Assembly (NCBI GenBank): GCA_018067045.1
Contig: JAGPVL010000006.1
Location: forward strand, 1 to 64,000
DNA: 64,000 bases
DNA from: Gammaproteobacteria bacterium
GTDB lineage: Bacteria > Pseudomonadota > Gammaproteobacteria > Pseudomonadales > Alcanivoracaceae
Direction of reading: 5' to 3'
Position 1 is the first letter of the stretch; each line of letters opens with the position of its first letter. Shown here in pieces: positions 17,924 through 26,438 of this stretch. Below the pieces are notes generated by a model. That model was given only the letters and a program-made list of their open reading frames with translations, had not been told where the DNA came from and ran no database searches. Position numbers and translations under genes: made by a program.

Positions 17924-17963
17924 GCACATCACCAGTCACAGCGCGCTCTGACTGGTGATGTGC
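17924..17963. repeat. Perfect 15-bp inverted repeat between convergent hemE and thioesterase genes
   Basis: The arms GCACATCACCAGTCA and TGACTGGTGATGTGC pair perfectly around a 10-nt loop. The hairpin sits between two convergent stops, so a bidirectional transcription end is likely, although neither side has a T-tract. Confidence 0.7.
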
Positions 17964-17971
17964 AAAGTAGA

Positions 17972-18448
17972 CTACATGCCAAACTTGCGTAGCTGATAAA
18001 CATTTTTCGTTAGCGCAACGACCTCTCCGGTCGCATCTTTGATGTCGACATTCCATTCAAAATCGCATTTCCCTACTTCTTCCGTTGTCGCTTCGATGCG
18101 ACTAATTTCGGCGTCGTCGAGATAAATTTCAACCGTGACATCCGTCGTTGCAGGACGGCGAAAACGGATGCTCATGTCTTTGACGATGGGGTAATACTTA
18201 CTGGTGTCGAAGCTGGAAAGGTATACCGTGCCGCCGGGCAATTCCGCAATGGTAAAGAGTGCGCCTGCGTACATAGTGCCGACGTGATTGACGTTGCCTT
18301 TGAGGGGCATGACCATTTTGCAGTAGCCGCGTCGGACTTCAATCACCTGAACCCCGCAGCGTGTGACGAAGTCGAATGGGCGCTCCGAAGCGAGACGAAT
18401 GGTTTCTAGCTGCTCTGCATTGAGTGCATTTTCTACTTTGAGTGTCAT
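17972..18448 (-). CDS. Hotdog-fold thioesterase-like protein (DUF4442/YiiD C-terminal type)
   Basis: A 158-aa single hotdog domain with VNHVGTMYAGALFTIAELPGG, which in the family forms the central helix and acyl-thioester site, followed by beta strands FRRPATTDVTVEIYL and CDFEWNVDIKDATGEVVALTKNVYQLR. Proteins of this type hydrolyse acyl-CoA or act as acyl-binding proteins; the substrate cannot be read from the sequence. An AAAGGA is placed about 12 nt before the ATG. It faces hemE and is divergent from the deacetylase gene with a short shared upstream region. Confidence 0.75.
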   Translation of the reverse strand: MTLKVENALNAEQLETIRLASERPFDFVTRCGVQVIEVRRGYCKMVMPLKGNVNHVGTMYAGALFTIAELPGGTVYLSSFDTSKYYPIVKDMSIRFRRPATTDVTVEIYLDDAEISRIEATTEEVGKCDFEWNVDIKDATGEVVALTKNVYQLRKFGM

Positions 18449-18510
18449 GGCGATGCGATGTCCTTTTTTTCTTCATGCTAGCATCTGTTCAGAGAAAGAG
18501 GATTGCAGGA

Positions 18511-19563
18511 ATGTTCAGAATGTTGATGCAACACGTCACTGCAGGCTTTTGCCTGATGGCGTCAGCAAGTTATGCGGCGGTTGTGCTGCAGTATCACCAC
18601 GTTGCAGAGGCGACACCGGCGTCGACATCGGTGTCGGTGCGGCAGTTTGCACAGCATTTGCAGCATCTGGAGGATGAAGGATTCGATGTCCTGCCGCTCG
18701 ACGTACTTGTTGATCGCGTGCGGGAGGGGCTAGATCCCCGCGAAAAGGTTGCGGCGATCACCTTTGACGATGGGTTTGTGGATGTCTTTGAGAATGCATT
18801 GCCACTGTTAGATCGCCGTGGTTGGAAGGCGGCAATGTTTGTTACGCCGTCACGGGTAGGGCAGACGTCGATGCTGTCGGCAGAGCAATTAAAGTCAATG
18901 GATCAGCGTGGCCATCTTGTACTGAATCATGGCTGGAGCCACGCCCATATGATTCGCCGCTTGGGCAGTGAGTCAGAGCGAGACTGGCGTCGTCGCATGG
19001 AAAGCGAAGTCGAACGTGCGCAAACAATACTGGAGGACTGGATAGGGCATGCGCTGCCGAAGTTCTTCGCCTACCCCTATGGTGAGCAAGACCCTGCATT
19101 GCGAGAGATTCTCCGCAGGAAGGGGTATGTCGCGTTTGGCCAGTATACCGGCGCTCTAGCGAAGGATGCAGACTGGCAGAATCTGCCTCGCATTCCCGTG
19201 AACCGTCATTATGCCGCGTGGTCGCCAACTACTGGTGCATCACTGCGCGACAAGGTGCGTGCTTTGCCTATGCCGGTGTCGTCACTGTCTCCGTTGTCTG
19301 CGCTCACGACATTGTCGACGGGCTCTGTTTCTTTTCTGTTGCCCAGCGCTTGGCGTGAACGGCAGCTAAATTGTTTTGCCGGTGGGGCAATGATGACGCC
19401 GAATATGGAGGTTCAGGGGGATGAGGTCCGGGTGACGTTAAATGCTGCTATCCCAATCGGCCGCAGTCGCTTTACCTGTACCGCCAGCGCGGAGGACGAT
19501 CGTTATTATTGGTTTTCGTGGATGTGGATGCGCAAACCTGAGCAGGGTTGGTATGCCGAGTAG
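18511..19563 (+). CDS. Secreted polysaccharide deacetylase (NodB-homology, CE4 family)
   Basis: Exported CE4-type enzyme expected to remove N-acetyl groups from a cell-wall or extracellular polysaccharide. From the ATG at 18511 a signal peptide ends near ASASYA. The NodB domain has YHHV near the start, the catalytic/metal motif ITFDDGF, the second metal motif NHGWSHAHM, and FAYPYGEQDPALREIL. An in-frame ATG at 18442 would put about 23 odd residues before the signal peptide; the 18511 start has GGATTGCAGGA before it. The C-terminal 100 residues form an extra beta-rich region of unknown role. Length about 350 aa. Confidence 0.85.
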   Translation: MFRMLMQHVTAGFCLMASASYAAVVLQYHHVAEATPASTSVSVRQFAQHLQHLEDEGFDVLPLDVLVDRVREGLDPREKVAAITFDDGFVDVFENALPLLDRRGWKAAMFVTPSRVGQTSMLSAEQLKSMDQRGHLVLNHGWSHAHMIRRLGSESERDWRRRMESEVERAQTILEDWIGHALPKFFAYPYGEQDPALREILRRKGYVAFGQYTGALAKDADWQNLPRIPVNRHYAAWSPTTGASLRDKVRALPMPVSSLSPLSALTTLSTGSVSFLLPSAWRERQLNCFAGGAMMTPNMEVQGDEVRVTLNAAIPIGRSRFTCTASAEDDRYYWFSWMWMRKPEQGWYAE

Positions 19564-19585
19564 ATCGCTCAGGGCCGGCGCAGCC

Positions 19586-19609
19586 AGAGGCTTTGTGCGG
19601 GCCTCTTTA
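19586..19609. terminator. Likely terminator between convergent deacetylase and rdgC
   Basis: The stem AGAGGC / GCCTCT encloses a 9-nt loop and is followed by TTT on the plus strand. It lies in the 62-nt gap between two convergent stops. Confidence 0.5.
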
Positions 19610-19625
19610 GGGAAGAGATAAGGGG

Positions 19626-20531
19626 TTAGCTTGGGTTTGCCTCAAAGTATTCATACAGGCTGTCGAGTGCCTCGCGCAATAGAGGCCCTTGTAGGCTAAT
19701 TAGTGCTTCGAGTTCACTGACGGCGTCATCACTTTCGAGCGTGCTGATATTTTCTTGCAGCATGTCGAGCGCCTTGATGCGTTTGATTTCCAGCTTGTCG
19801 TTTACATCCCATTCCAACGCATCGCGCCAGCATAAGTTCATGCGTACGGCAGCCATGTCTTTCTCAAGGTGCGCCAAGATTTCTTCCTGACCTAAATCGA
19901 GTGCGGTAAAGCGTACGGTGCTGCCCTCGTCGCGGGTGCTTTTCAGCTCGCAACGGTCGCCGAGCGAAAAGCCTTCAGGCAAGAGTTTTGGATCTTTCAG
20001 CCAGCTGCTAAAGCTGTTGTAGGGTGCGTTGTTGGCCACTGGGTAGGCAACCGGCAGTGTGCCTAAAACACGCCGCAACGCGGCGACAATCTCTTCGGCG
20101 CGGCCGGCCGCCGAGGAATCGACCATGACACGCTTACGCACGGTGTCGATCAACACGGCAGTGCGGCGCGAACGGGTAAAAGCGCGCGGCATGAGTTCAA
20201 AGGTGATTTGTTCTTTTAAATCGGCTTTTTCTTTACGCCCGACTTTGCGGCCCTCTTCATTCTGAATGTGCTCAACTTTCTCATCCAGTAGCTCTTTAAT
20301 CACTGGGCCAGGCAGTAGGCGAATAATTTCTTTGTGGTGACACAGCAGGAAACCGTTGACGGCGTAGACCATTTGTTCATGGCCGTTGAGTGGCGGCACG
20401 AAACCTTCGGTACGTTGTGTTTGTGATCCACACGGCGGGCAGCGGTTATCCGCAAGCAGTGTGTCGAACTCTGCGGTAGACCATGAAAAAGGTTCTGAGC
20501 CAACAAAGACGGTGAGGTTCTTGATCCACAT
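19626..20531 (-). CDS. rdgC: Recombination-associated protein RdgC
   Basis: Non-specific DNA-binding protein that forms a ring-shaped dimer around DNA and restrains RecA. The N-terminus MWIKNLTVFVGSEPF, the PPCGSQTQRTEGFVPP segment and the region with LLPGPVIKELLDEKV are characteristic. 301 aa is the usual length. No operon partner is evident: it is bounded by convergent deacetylase on one side and 190 nt without a gene on the other. Confidence 0.95.
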   Translation of the reverse strand: MWIKNLTVFVGSEPFSWSTAEFDTLLADNRCPPCGSQTQRTEGFVPPLNGHEQMVYAVNGFLLCHHKEIIRLLPGPVIKELLDEKVEHIQNEEGRKVGRKEKADLKEQITFELMPRAFTRSRRTAVLIDTVRKRVMVDSSAAGRAEEIVAALRRVLGTLPVAYPVANNAPYNSFSSWLKDPKLLPEGFSLGDRCELKSTRDEGSTVRFTALDLGQEEILAHLEKDMAAVRMNLCWRDALEWDVNDKLEIKRIKALDMLQENISTLESDDAVSELEALISLQGPLLREALDSLYEYFEANPS

Positions 20532-20718
20532 ACTGTTGTCCTAATAAAGGGCCTTCACTGTTCGGGAGGCCTTTGAGGTATTGGGCGTGTCATGCAAATA
20601 AAGGTGCGGACAGGCGCGGGGAAGCCACCGTATCGAAATGTGGCGAAGGCCTCAAGATGAAAAAACGAATGCGCGACGAACTGCGCAAAAGTGATTAAAT
20701 AATCAGCGTAAGCATTGC

Positions 20719-21501
20719 TTAATGATTATCAAAGCGTTGGAAATCATTGGCACGAATGAGTGCGCGTAAGGTGCGGATATAGGTATCGCCAATTGCAGAG
20801 TAGCCATGTAATCCGGCGGCCAGCTCTTGCCCGTCTACAGGGCGTTGCTCTTTGCGTTGTGCCTCGCGTAAGAGCCTCAATTGAGTATAGCGGGGGTGTG
20901 AATTGAGGTTGAGCATATAGCGCTGGACGCTGTCTTCGACGGAGTCGAATGTTTCGACTTCGTAGCTGGCGCCCGCGGGTCGTTGGCTTGGCACGATGCC
21001 GCAGCCGCGGCTAAAACACCACTGGCCGAAGTAGTTATCCCCCTCGGTTGCAAAGCGTGAGGTGCCCCATGCAGATTCCATTGCAGCCTGCGCCAAGGCT
21101 AGGTCCGCAGGGATAATGTCGAGCCGGCGTAACAGTAGGCTAAGCCATTCGACGTCTGGCGCATCCGTCTCGGGGAGTCGGTAATGTTTGCCTTGTTGGT
21201 TTAGCCATTTCAATTCACGTTTTCGTAAATCTCTATTATTTTCCGCCCTTGCAAACAGCTTGTGTGCTTTCTCTCGTTGTTTCAGTAATGCGCGATTGTT
21301 GCGTTGGATGGCAGGTAGAAGATTGTTCACCATGTGCGCTTTACGTGCTTCAGTGGCGTCTTCTGGAATAGGGTAAATGGGCAATGATGATTGGTAGCTC
21401 TGTTGCCAGAATATTACCCAAGGCGCGATAAGCAGCGCGCTCAGAAACAGTATGAGAATAGCTCGCCAAAAGAAATAAGCGGGCATTAGTGAGGTTGCCA
21501 A
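20719..21501 (-). CDS. Bax-like glucosaminidase-family protein, membrane-anchored
   Basis: An N-terminal transmembrane segment (about 9-30) anchors a periplasmic domain. The C-terminal half (about 120-250) has the mannosyl-glycoprotein endo-beta-N-acetylglucosaminidase fold seen in E. coli Bax, with AQAAMESAWGTSRFA (putative catalytic Glu), NYFGQWCFSRGCG, and YMLNLNSHPRY. This predicts N-acetylglucosaminidase action on peptidoglycan. The frame begins with a TTG at 21501; an in-frame ATG at 21486 would shorten it by 5 residues. Neither has a clear ribosome site, so the start is uncertain. Confidence 0.82.
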   Translation of the reverse strand: MATSLMPAYFFWRAILILFLSALLIAPWVIFWQQSYQSSLPIYPIPEDATEARKAHMVNNLLPAIQRNNRALLKQREKAHKLFARAENNRDLRKRELKWLNQQGKHYRLPETDAPDVEWLSLLLRRLDIIPADLALAQAAMESAWGTSRFATEGDNYFGQWCFSRGCGIVPSQRPAGASYEVETFDSVEDSVQRYMLNLNSHPRYTQLRLLREAQRKEQRPVDGQELAAGLHGYSAIGDTYIRTLRALIRANDFQRFDNH

Positions 21502-21588
21502 TGGTTGGGGGCCGTTAGGCTAAACAGAATCAGTGCGGGAGTTGTCGGCAGAGGCATGCGCGCAGGAAGGCTCCAGAGAGAATAACGT

Positions 21589-21927
21589 TCAACTAATGTA
21601 TAGCTGATCGGTGCGCGCAGCACAAATAAAGTCGTTGCGGTGTAGGCCGTGTATTTTGTGTGTCCACCAGATAACGGTGACGCGTCCCCACTCTGTGATT
21701 AGCGCAGGGTGGTGGCTAAGCGATTCGGCGAGTTCGCCAACGCGGTTGGTGAAGGCGAGGGCATCGGCAAAATTCGTGAACGAGAAAATGCGCTGAAGCT
21801 TTGGTGTGCCGTCTTCTTCCACCAGCTTCCATTCAGGAATCTGTGCTTTTAATGCCGTTAGCTCATCATCGCCAACGCGTGGGGCGTCGGCATGGCAAGC
21901 GCTACATGTTTCGTTAACGAGCGTCAT
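21589..21927 (-). CDS. phhB: Pterin-4-alpha-carbinolamine dehydratase
   Basis: Dehydrates 4a-hydroxytetrahydropterin to quinonoid dihydropterin, recycling the cofactor of aromatic amino acid hydroxylases. The active-site signature is visible as [20 protein letters not shown] followed by GLHRND near residues 70-100. 112 aa fits the family. No phenylalanine hydroxylase gene is next to it, so it is a stand-alone copy here. An AAAGGAA precedes the ATG. Confidence 0.93.
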   Translation of the reverse strand: MTLVNETCSACHADAPRVGDDELTALKAQIPEWKLVEEDGTPKLQRIFSFTNFADALAFTNRVGELAESLSHHPALITEWGRVTVIWWTHKIHGLHRNDFICAARTDQLYIS

Positions 21928-21951
21928 CGCGTTCCTTTTTTCGCGTACGGA

Positions 21952-22689
21952 CTATCGTGTCCCGACTGTTGGCGGCGCGCATAAGCGTACGGGATCATTC
22001 TTGTGTTCGCCCGGGGCCAGTCTTGCCAGCATGCGTCGAGTTCGTTCCATCTCAGTATCATCGCGCGCTACGCCAGGAATTTCCATACCGTCTGCTATAC
22101 GCAGCAGTACCGACTTCATCGTTTCCTGCATCAAGGCAGGCTGACGGTGCTGCACGATGTAGGCGCGGTCATCCTGCTTAAACAGCAGTAAGCCGTAATA
22201 ATAGGTGCCGGTCACGGGTGGGACGCTAGCGTCTTTGCTGGCGTCGATGTCGAGGCTAACAATGGTAAAGAGAGACTGAGGGTCGCTTTGCTGGAGAAAC
22301 TCGCGATGAGCAACCTCGGCCGTTTTGACCATCGGTGCTTCGGTGATAATGCCACGCAGGTAGGCGTTGAGAACGAGGCTTAGCAGAGTTTGATCGGAAG
22401 CAAAGCGCGGGGCTCGAATATTGGGGTTGCCTTCGAGTTGCACATAGTCAACGCGGAACATTCTACCGCTGCTGTCCCACAGGGTGGTCGAGCCACCGTA
22501 GCGATCGCAGCGCTCGTCCAAGGTGACGCGCCCACGGAAGGTATTAATACCAAGATCGATGCTATAAGCACCGGCTGGCGCGTTATAGAGATCTCCCTCG
22601 CGGGAGCCTTGCAGATTCTGGCAGCCGGACAGTGTAAGCGCACATGACAGTGCCAATACTTGTGCCGGACGGAGGATTCTTATTGTCAT
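21952..22689 (-). CDS. Lipoprotein of unknown function
   Basis: A signal peptide with lipobox TLSGC (Cys near residue 23) marks it as a lipoprotein; Gln follows the Cys, so outer-membrane sorting is expected. The mature 220 residues contain a beta-rich stretch (AYSIDLGINTFRGRVTLDE, then YGGSTTLWDSSGRMFRVDY) and a later hydrophobic YYYGLLLF strand. I do not recognise the family. It lies just upstream of, and in the same direction as, the pterin dehydratase (24-nt gap), so they may be cotranscribed. Confidence 0.7.
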   Translation of the reverse strand: MTIRILRPAQVLALSCALTLSGCQNLQGSREGDLYNAPAGAYSIDLGINTFRGRVTLDERCDRYGGSTTLWDSSGRMFRVDYVQLEGNPNIRAPRFASDQTLLSLVLNAYLRGIITEAPMVKTAEVAHREFLQQSDPQSLFTIVSLDIDASKDASVPPVTGTYYYGLLLFKQDDRAYIVQHRQPALMQETMKSVLLRIADGMEIPGVARDDTEMERTRRMLARLAPGEHKNDPVRLCAPPTVGTR

Positions 22690-22787
22690 TATTGTGTCCC
22701 GAAAACGTACAAACGCTCCGCATCATAGCATAGCCTTCGGCGCTGTCACTCGCGCAGTTTCACACAGATGCTACGGCTTAGCGTTTG

Positions 22788-23183
22788 CTAGAGTTCCGGT
22801 AAGCGGTTGATCGGGTGAACGACTTTGAACGACCGCTGGGAAGAGAGTTTGGCGTAGCTTTCGTGCGCAGTTTGGCTATCGGCAAAAACCTTAGGGGTGA
22901 GGTTATCAAGACGCTTACAGCCATCGATACGGCCCAGCACCTTGTTAAATCGTTTTAGCGCCTTGTGTTGGGCATCGACGTTAAGGCTTTCGGTTGGAGC
23001 TGCACACTGGTCGGATGAGGCGGTAAAGCGCTGCGGCTCCGGGGACACAAGAACATGGTGAACAATGTCGCGGCTGCCGGCGTCGCGAATTTCAAAGCAG
23101 TCTGAAGCCCAGTAGTAGTAACACTGTTGGGCGGCGGCACCATTGGCGGCTAATAGGGTCAGTAGGGCGATAATAGGACGCAT
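22788..23183 (-). CDS. Small exported protein of unknown function
   Basis: 131 aa with a clear signal peptide (MRPIIALLTLLAANGAAA) and four Cys in the mature part (CYYYWASDC, QCAAP, GCKRL), suggesting two disulphides in the periplasm or outside. The central segment NVDAQHKALKRFNKVLGRIDGCKRL may form a helix. The family is not recognised. It begins 3 nt after the desaturase stop in the same direction, so it is probably the second gene of that transcript. Confidence 0.6.
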   Translation of the reverse strand: MRPIIALLTLLAANGAAAQQCYYYWASDCFEIRDAGSRDIVHHVLVSPEPQRFTASSDQCAAPTESLNVDAQHKALKRFNKVLGRIDGCKRLDNLTPKVFADSQTAHESYAKLSSQRSFKVVHPINRLPEL

Positions 23184-23186
23184 GAC

Positions 23187-24065
23187 TTATCCTTCCTGTC
23201 TTGCTGCGCGGCGCTCTTTATCGGGCTGCCACTGCAGAAACATAGTGTTGGTGATTAGGTGTTCGGGGATGCGCGCGCGGATGCGTTCGTGCAGCTCTGG
23301 GAGCTTGCTCCAGTGCAAACCGGGCAGCATGTGATGCGCGGTATGGAAGCCGAGGTTCCAGCTGGTCAGGTTGTAGAGTGGCAGCTCAACATTGCGCGAC
23401 GCTTCGAAATGGTTATCTAGGCCGGTGCCGGCATGCTGTCCCCAAGTGTTGTCGAGTAGCAGCACAAGCAGCAGGACCATGGGTAGGACGAACACCAGCA
23501 ACGCCCGTAGCGGATCAATCATGAATAGTGCCGCGAGGGGCAAGTTAGCGAGTACAAACATACGCTTGAACTTGCTATATACATGTGGGTACGCCTTACC
23601 AATCTGCATTATCTCAGGGTAAATTCGGGCCGCGTTGATCACGTCAAAGTATAGGCGGTTCATCATTTTGCCGTTTGCGTGCTGCCATGGTGCTGGGTCA
23701 TTCTGTGGGTCTAGGTAGTGACGGTGGTGGCCAATATTGTGGTGGATGGTCCAGCTAAATGGGCTGGTGCCGGTTTGCAGATAAAGAATGCTTTCATAAA
23801 CCCGGTTAAGCCACTTGATGCGGAAAGTATTCACATGATGATGGTTATGGCATATCGCGCCGCTAGAAACTTGAATGCCAAAAAGTAAGGCAATGCAGCC
23901 GAGCGCGGCCAGCGTGCTCTCGACAGCGAAGAACACATAGAGCTGTGCTGCGGCGACAGCAAGCACCAGCAATACAGCAGGAATATCGGAGCGGTAACGA
24001 ATCAGGCCCATAGTAGTACGACTCGGCTCAGAAAAAGAGCGTATTTTAGTCGAAGCGCACATCAT
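23187..24065 (-). CDS. Membrane fatty acid desaturase family protein
   Basis: Integral-membrane diiron enzyme of the fatty-acid desaturase/hydroxylase superfamily. Three His boxes are present: HNHHH (about residue 73), HHNIGHHRHY (about 108-117) and HTAHHMLPGLHW (about 244-255). Hydrophobic pairs flank them (for example VLLVLAVAAAQLYVFF and VFVLPMVLLLVLLL). At 292 aa it is short for an acyl-CoA desaturase and may act on another lipid or carotenoid-like substrate. An alternative start is the ATG at 24011 (MGLIRYRSD); upstream TTAGGCCTT is a weak ribosome site for 24065. Confidence 0.8.
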   Translation of the reverse strand: MMCASTKIRSFSEPSRTTMGLIRYRSDIPAVLLVLAVAAAQLYVFFAVESTLAALGCIALLFGIQVSSGAICHNHHHVNTFRIKWLNRVYESILYLQTGTSPFSWTIHHNIGHHRHYLDPQNDPAPWQHANGKMMNRLYFDVINAARIYPEIMQIGKAYPHVYSKFKRMFVLANLPLAALFMIDPLRALLVFVLPMVLLLVLLLDNTWGQHAGTGLDNHFEASRNVELPLYNLTSWNLGFHTAHHMLPGLHWSKLPELHERIRARIPEHLITNTMFLQWQPDKERRAARQEG

Positions 24066-24195
24066 TACAAAGGCCTAATGGGCCAAATAGAGAACAGATG
24101 TGTCCGCAAGTAACTGGTGTCAGTAACCGAAGAGCTATGCGGGGTCAGGGTTTGCGTACTGATGCGAGGGTTTTGGCCGGGCGACGAGCGGCTTT

Positions 24196-24903
24196 TTAGA
24201 GGGATGTAATGATGGGAGAGGGAGCGTAGTTGACGATCATGACTCGGCCATGGTCTCCGGCACTGTTGGCGGCCATGACGATGTCCTCGCCCCGTAATCG
24301 AGGGTGAGTGCCATCGAAGAATTTGCCCGCCGCGTAGGCATTGAGAGTGCGGGCTGAGGCCTGTTCGAGGGTGACGGCGTTGTCCGTGTCGTCGTTTGAG
24401 CTGTCAAGCAGCAAGGTGCGAATGTACTGCGCACAGGCGACGTCTTCATCGCCGGTTGGATGTGACGCAATGAGCGAGACTTTTTGCGGATGCTGTTTTA
24501 GGGAGCACTGGTTAAGAATGTAGCGTGCCGTCGCTTCTGCGTTGATGAGCCCTGCGACCAACACCTCGGCGCTGTCGCGTGCTCTAAGGGTGGCTGCAAC
24601 GCCGTTAGTGGTGCGCTGAACCAGCTCGCGGCCGGCTAATGATGCTTGTTCAATTTCCCACGGAGAGTTGCCGAAGTCGAAGCCGGCTATAGGTAGCGCG
24701 TCGATTTCGCCAGATAAGAGCAAGTCTGGTTGAGCGCTTTTGAGCTTAAGGGCTTCTGGGGCGGTGGCCACAAGGTGTATGCGCGAGACGCCGCCGTCGA
24801 ACGCATAGTGCGCGGTGGTAAACGCCCGAATGACATCAATGACAACAGTGATGCCGCTCGGGTTGGCGGGCGGGTAATGCCCTTGGCTGATAATGACGTC
24901 CAT
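24196..24903 (-). CDS. 2-phosphosulfolactate phosphatase family protein (ComB-like)
   Basis: Matches the ComB family, Mg-dependent phosphatases whose archaetype converts 2-phosphosulfolactate to sulfolactate in coenzyme M synthesis. Visible family motifs are VVIDVIRAFTTAHYAF (about 20-35), LLSGEIDALPIAGFDFGNSP (about 81-100), QRTTNGVAAT and SHPTGDEDVACAQYI. No other coenzyme M or sulfolactate gene is nearby, so the substrate here is unknown. Length 235 aa. It is 17 nt upstream-adjacent to the small exported barrel gene on the same strand. Confidence 0.85.
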   Translation of the reverse strand: MDVIISQGHYPPANPSGITVVIDVIRAFTTAHYAFDGGVSRIHLVATAPEALKLKSAQPDLLLSGEIDALPIAGFDFGNSPWEIEQASLAGRELVQRTTNGVAATLRARDSAEVLVAGLINAEATARYILNQCSLKQHPQKVSLIASHPTGDEDVACAQYIRTLLLDSSNDDTDNAVTLEQASARTLNAYAAGKFFDGTHPRLRGEDIVMAANSAGDHGRVMIVNYAPSPIITSL

Positions 24904-24920
24904 CGATTTAAACGGTTGGC

Positions 24921-25460
24921 TTAAAACAGCAAACCAATACCCCAGGTGGCATTGTCGAAGATCTCTTCATCGGAGTCGTTATATTGCTCAGCGGAGATGG
25001 AAAAGGTCAGTCGGTCGGCCAACAGCATGCGGTCTTTCGGTGTGACTTTTCCGGAGAGAAAATCAGCAACGGCGCGGAAGTTGAAATCCGAGCGCAGACG
25101 TAACACGTCGCCATGATTTCCGTAGCCGTACTGGAACATTAAGATACGGCTAAAACCAACGCCGGCATAGACGTTGTTGACGCGCTCGCCGTCGCCGGCT
25201 TTGCCACTGTCGCTGCTAGGGCGAATAGGCGTGTCGCCAAATTTCTTTGTCGCGGCGCCGATGTTAAGGGCCACGCTAGAGTAATTAATGTCGAAGTAAT
25301 GCCCTGTGCCGATGTCTTCGGTGGGGTCGACGCGACCTGCAGAGAAAACGGTGCCTCGTAATACCTTGCCGCCAGAATATCGGCTCGACTGTTCCGCTAA
25401 TACTGTGGCGCTGGTGCTACAAAGGCCAATGGTTAACAGCGCGATAGCAATCCGTTTCAT
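24921..25460 (-). CDS. Small outer-membrane-type exported protein
   Basis: From the ATG at 25460 a signal peptide (MKRIAIALLTIGLCSTSATVLA) leads to about 157 mature residues of alternating amphipathic strands (HYFDINYSSVALNIGAA, NNVYAGVGFSRILMFQYGYG, RLTFSISAEQYND) ending WGIGLLF, a C-terminal aromatic typical of outer-membrane beta-barrels. An 8-strand barrel is plausible. A GTG- or other upstream in-frame start at 25496 would add 12 residues before the signal peptide and is unlikely; AAGGAAAAATAAT precedes 25460. Function unknown. Confidence 0.68.
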   Translation of the reverse strand: MKRIAIALLTIGLCSTSATVLAEQSSRYSGGKVLRGTVFSAGRVDPTEDIGTGHYFDINYSSVALNIGAATKKFGDTPIRPSSDSGKAGDGERVNNVYAGVGFSRILMFQYGYGNHGDVLRLRSDFNFRAVADFLSGKVTPKDRMLLADRLTFSISAEQYNDSDEEIFDNATWGIGLLF

Positions 25461-25585
25461 TATTATTTTTCCTTGCCAGTAAAAGTCAGGCGTCATTATG
25501 CCTTACGTCTGGATGCCCCGATACCCGTCTACTTTCATGCGGCAACCATGCGGCAACAGCGTGGCGTTACGATGAGACGACTGAG

Positions 25586-26296
25586 CTAGCAAGTGCGTGC
25601 GAGCGCTAGAACTTGTGTGGCGCTCGCGCCTGCTTCAATAAGGCATTGGCAGGCGGCGCGGACCGTTGCGGCGGTGGTCACCACGTCGTCGATCACGGCA
25701 AGGTGTAGTCCTGTTACGTCCTCTGTGCAGCGAAATGCATGCTCAACATTCTTTTGCCGTGCCTTCGCGCTTAATCCTTGCTGGCGCCGAGTGGGCGTGG
25801 TGCGGGCGAGCGCCTGGATGACGGGAATGTTCCAGTGCCGTGACAGCGTGTCGGCGAGGCGCAGGCTTTGGTTGAAGCCGCGCCCCCAATGCCGCTGCCA
25901 GTGTAGTGGTATGGCGACGAGAGCGTGAGGGAGATGCTTGGGCGGATGCTGACGCCACAGCGAGGTTAATAAAGGCTCCAGCGATAGCTGGCGGTGATAT
26001 TTATATGCTGGGATGAGTCGGTCGAGGGGCCATTGATATCGATACGGGCTAATAAGCCGGTCGAACGGGGGTGGCCGGTGTAGGCAGCGTCCACAGAGAG
26101 GTGGGAGCATTTCTGCGGCATTGCGCTGTTCTATAGAGGAATTGGCGGGGGCGGCAACGGGCAGACCGCAGCGGCAGACCTCACCATCGTGTCGCGGCAG
26201 ATCAGCTTCGCACTGATCGCATAAACTGGGAGTTTGGTGGCAGTTGGCGCGACACAGCAGACAGGTGTTACGGATATAAGTATAATTATTGATCAA
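25586..26296 (-). CDS. comF: ComF family phosphoribosyltransferase-like protein
   Basis: Cytoplasmic protein of the type I phosphoribosyltransferase fold, linked to DNA uptake in naturally competent bacteria. An N-terminal zinc-ribbon with four CxxC-like pairs (CLLCRANC, CDQCEAD, CRCGLP, CGRCLHR) precedes the PRTase domain with ALVAIPLHWQRHWGRGFNQS and the PRPP loop VIDDVVTTAATV. 236 aa is standard. The start is a TTG at 26296 with AAAGG 7-8 nt upstream. It is divergent from bioB, as in Pseudomonas. Confidence 0.88.
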   Translation of the reverse strand: MINNYTYIRNTCLLCRANCHQTPSLCDQCEADLPRHDGEVCRCGLPVAAPANSSIEQRNAAEMLPPLCGRCLHRPPPFDRLISPYRYQWPLDRLIPAYKYHRQLSLEPLLTSLWRQHPPKHLPHALVAIPLHWQRHWGRGFNQSLRLADTLSRHWNIPVIQALARTTPTRRQQGLSAKARQKNVEHAFRCTEDVTGLHLAVIDDVVTTAATVRAACQCLIEAGASATQVLALARTC

Positions 26297-26330
26297 TGGT
26301 AAACCTTTGTGCTGCTCAATTCGTTGACAG
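26297..26330. promoter_or_regulatory. Candidate BirA operator between comF and bioB
   Basis: The half-site TGGTAAACC (8 of 9 to TTGTAAACC) is separated by 16 nt from CGTTGACAG (6 of 9 to GGTTTACAA). This is the half-sites and spacing of the E. coli biotin operator. The right half contains a perfect -35 TTGACA at 26324-26329, with a weak -10 (TAGGCT) 17 nt later, so BirA binding would block the bioB promoter. The left half overlaps the comF ribosome site. Confidence 0.55.
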
Positions 26331-26438
26331 TGCCGCGCCGCATTCTTAGGCTAACGAGCATCCTCGGCGCTGTTTGCCGGCCCTGTATTGCTACCCACTG
26401 CTGTTGCGAACTACGTTCGCCGGTTCGGAGTTCCTATC

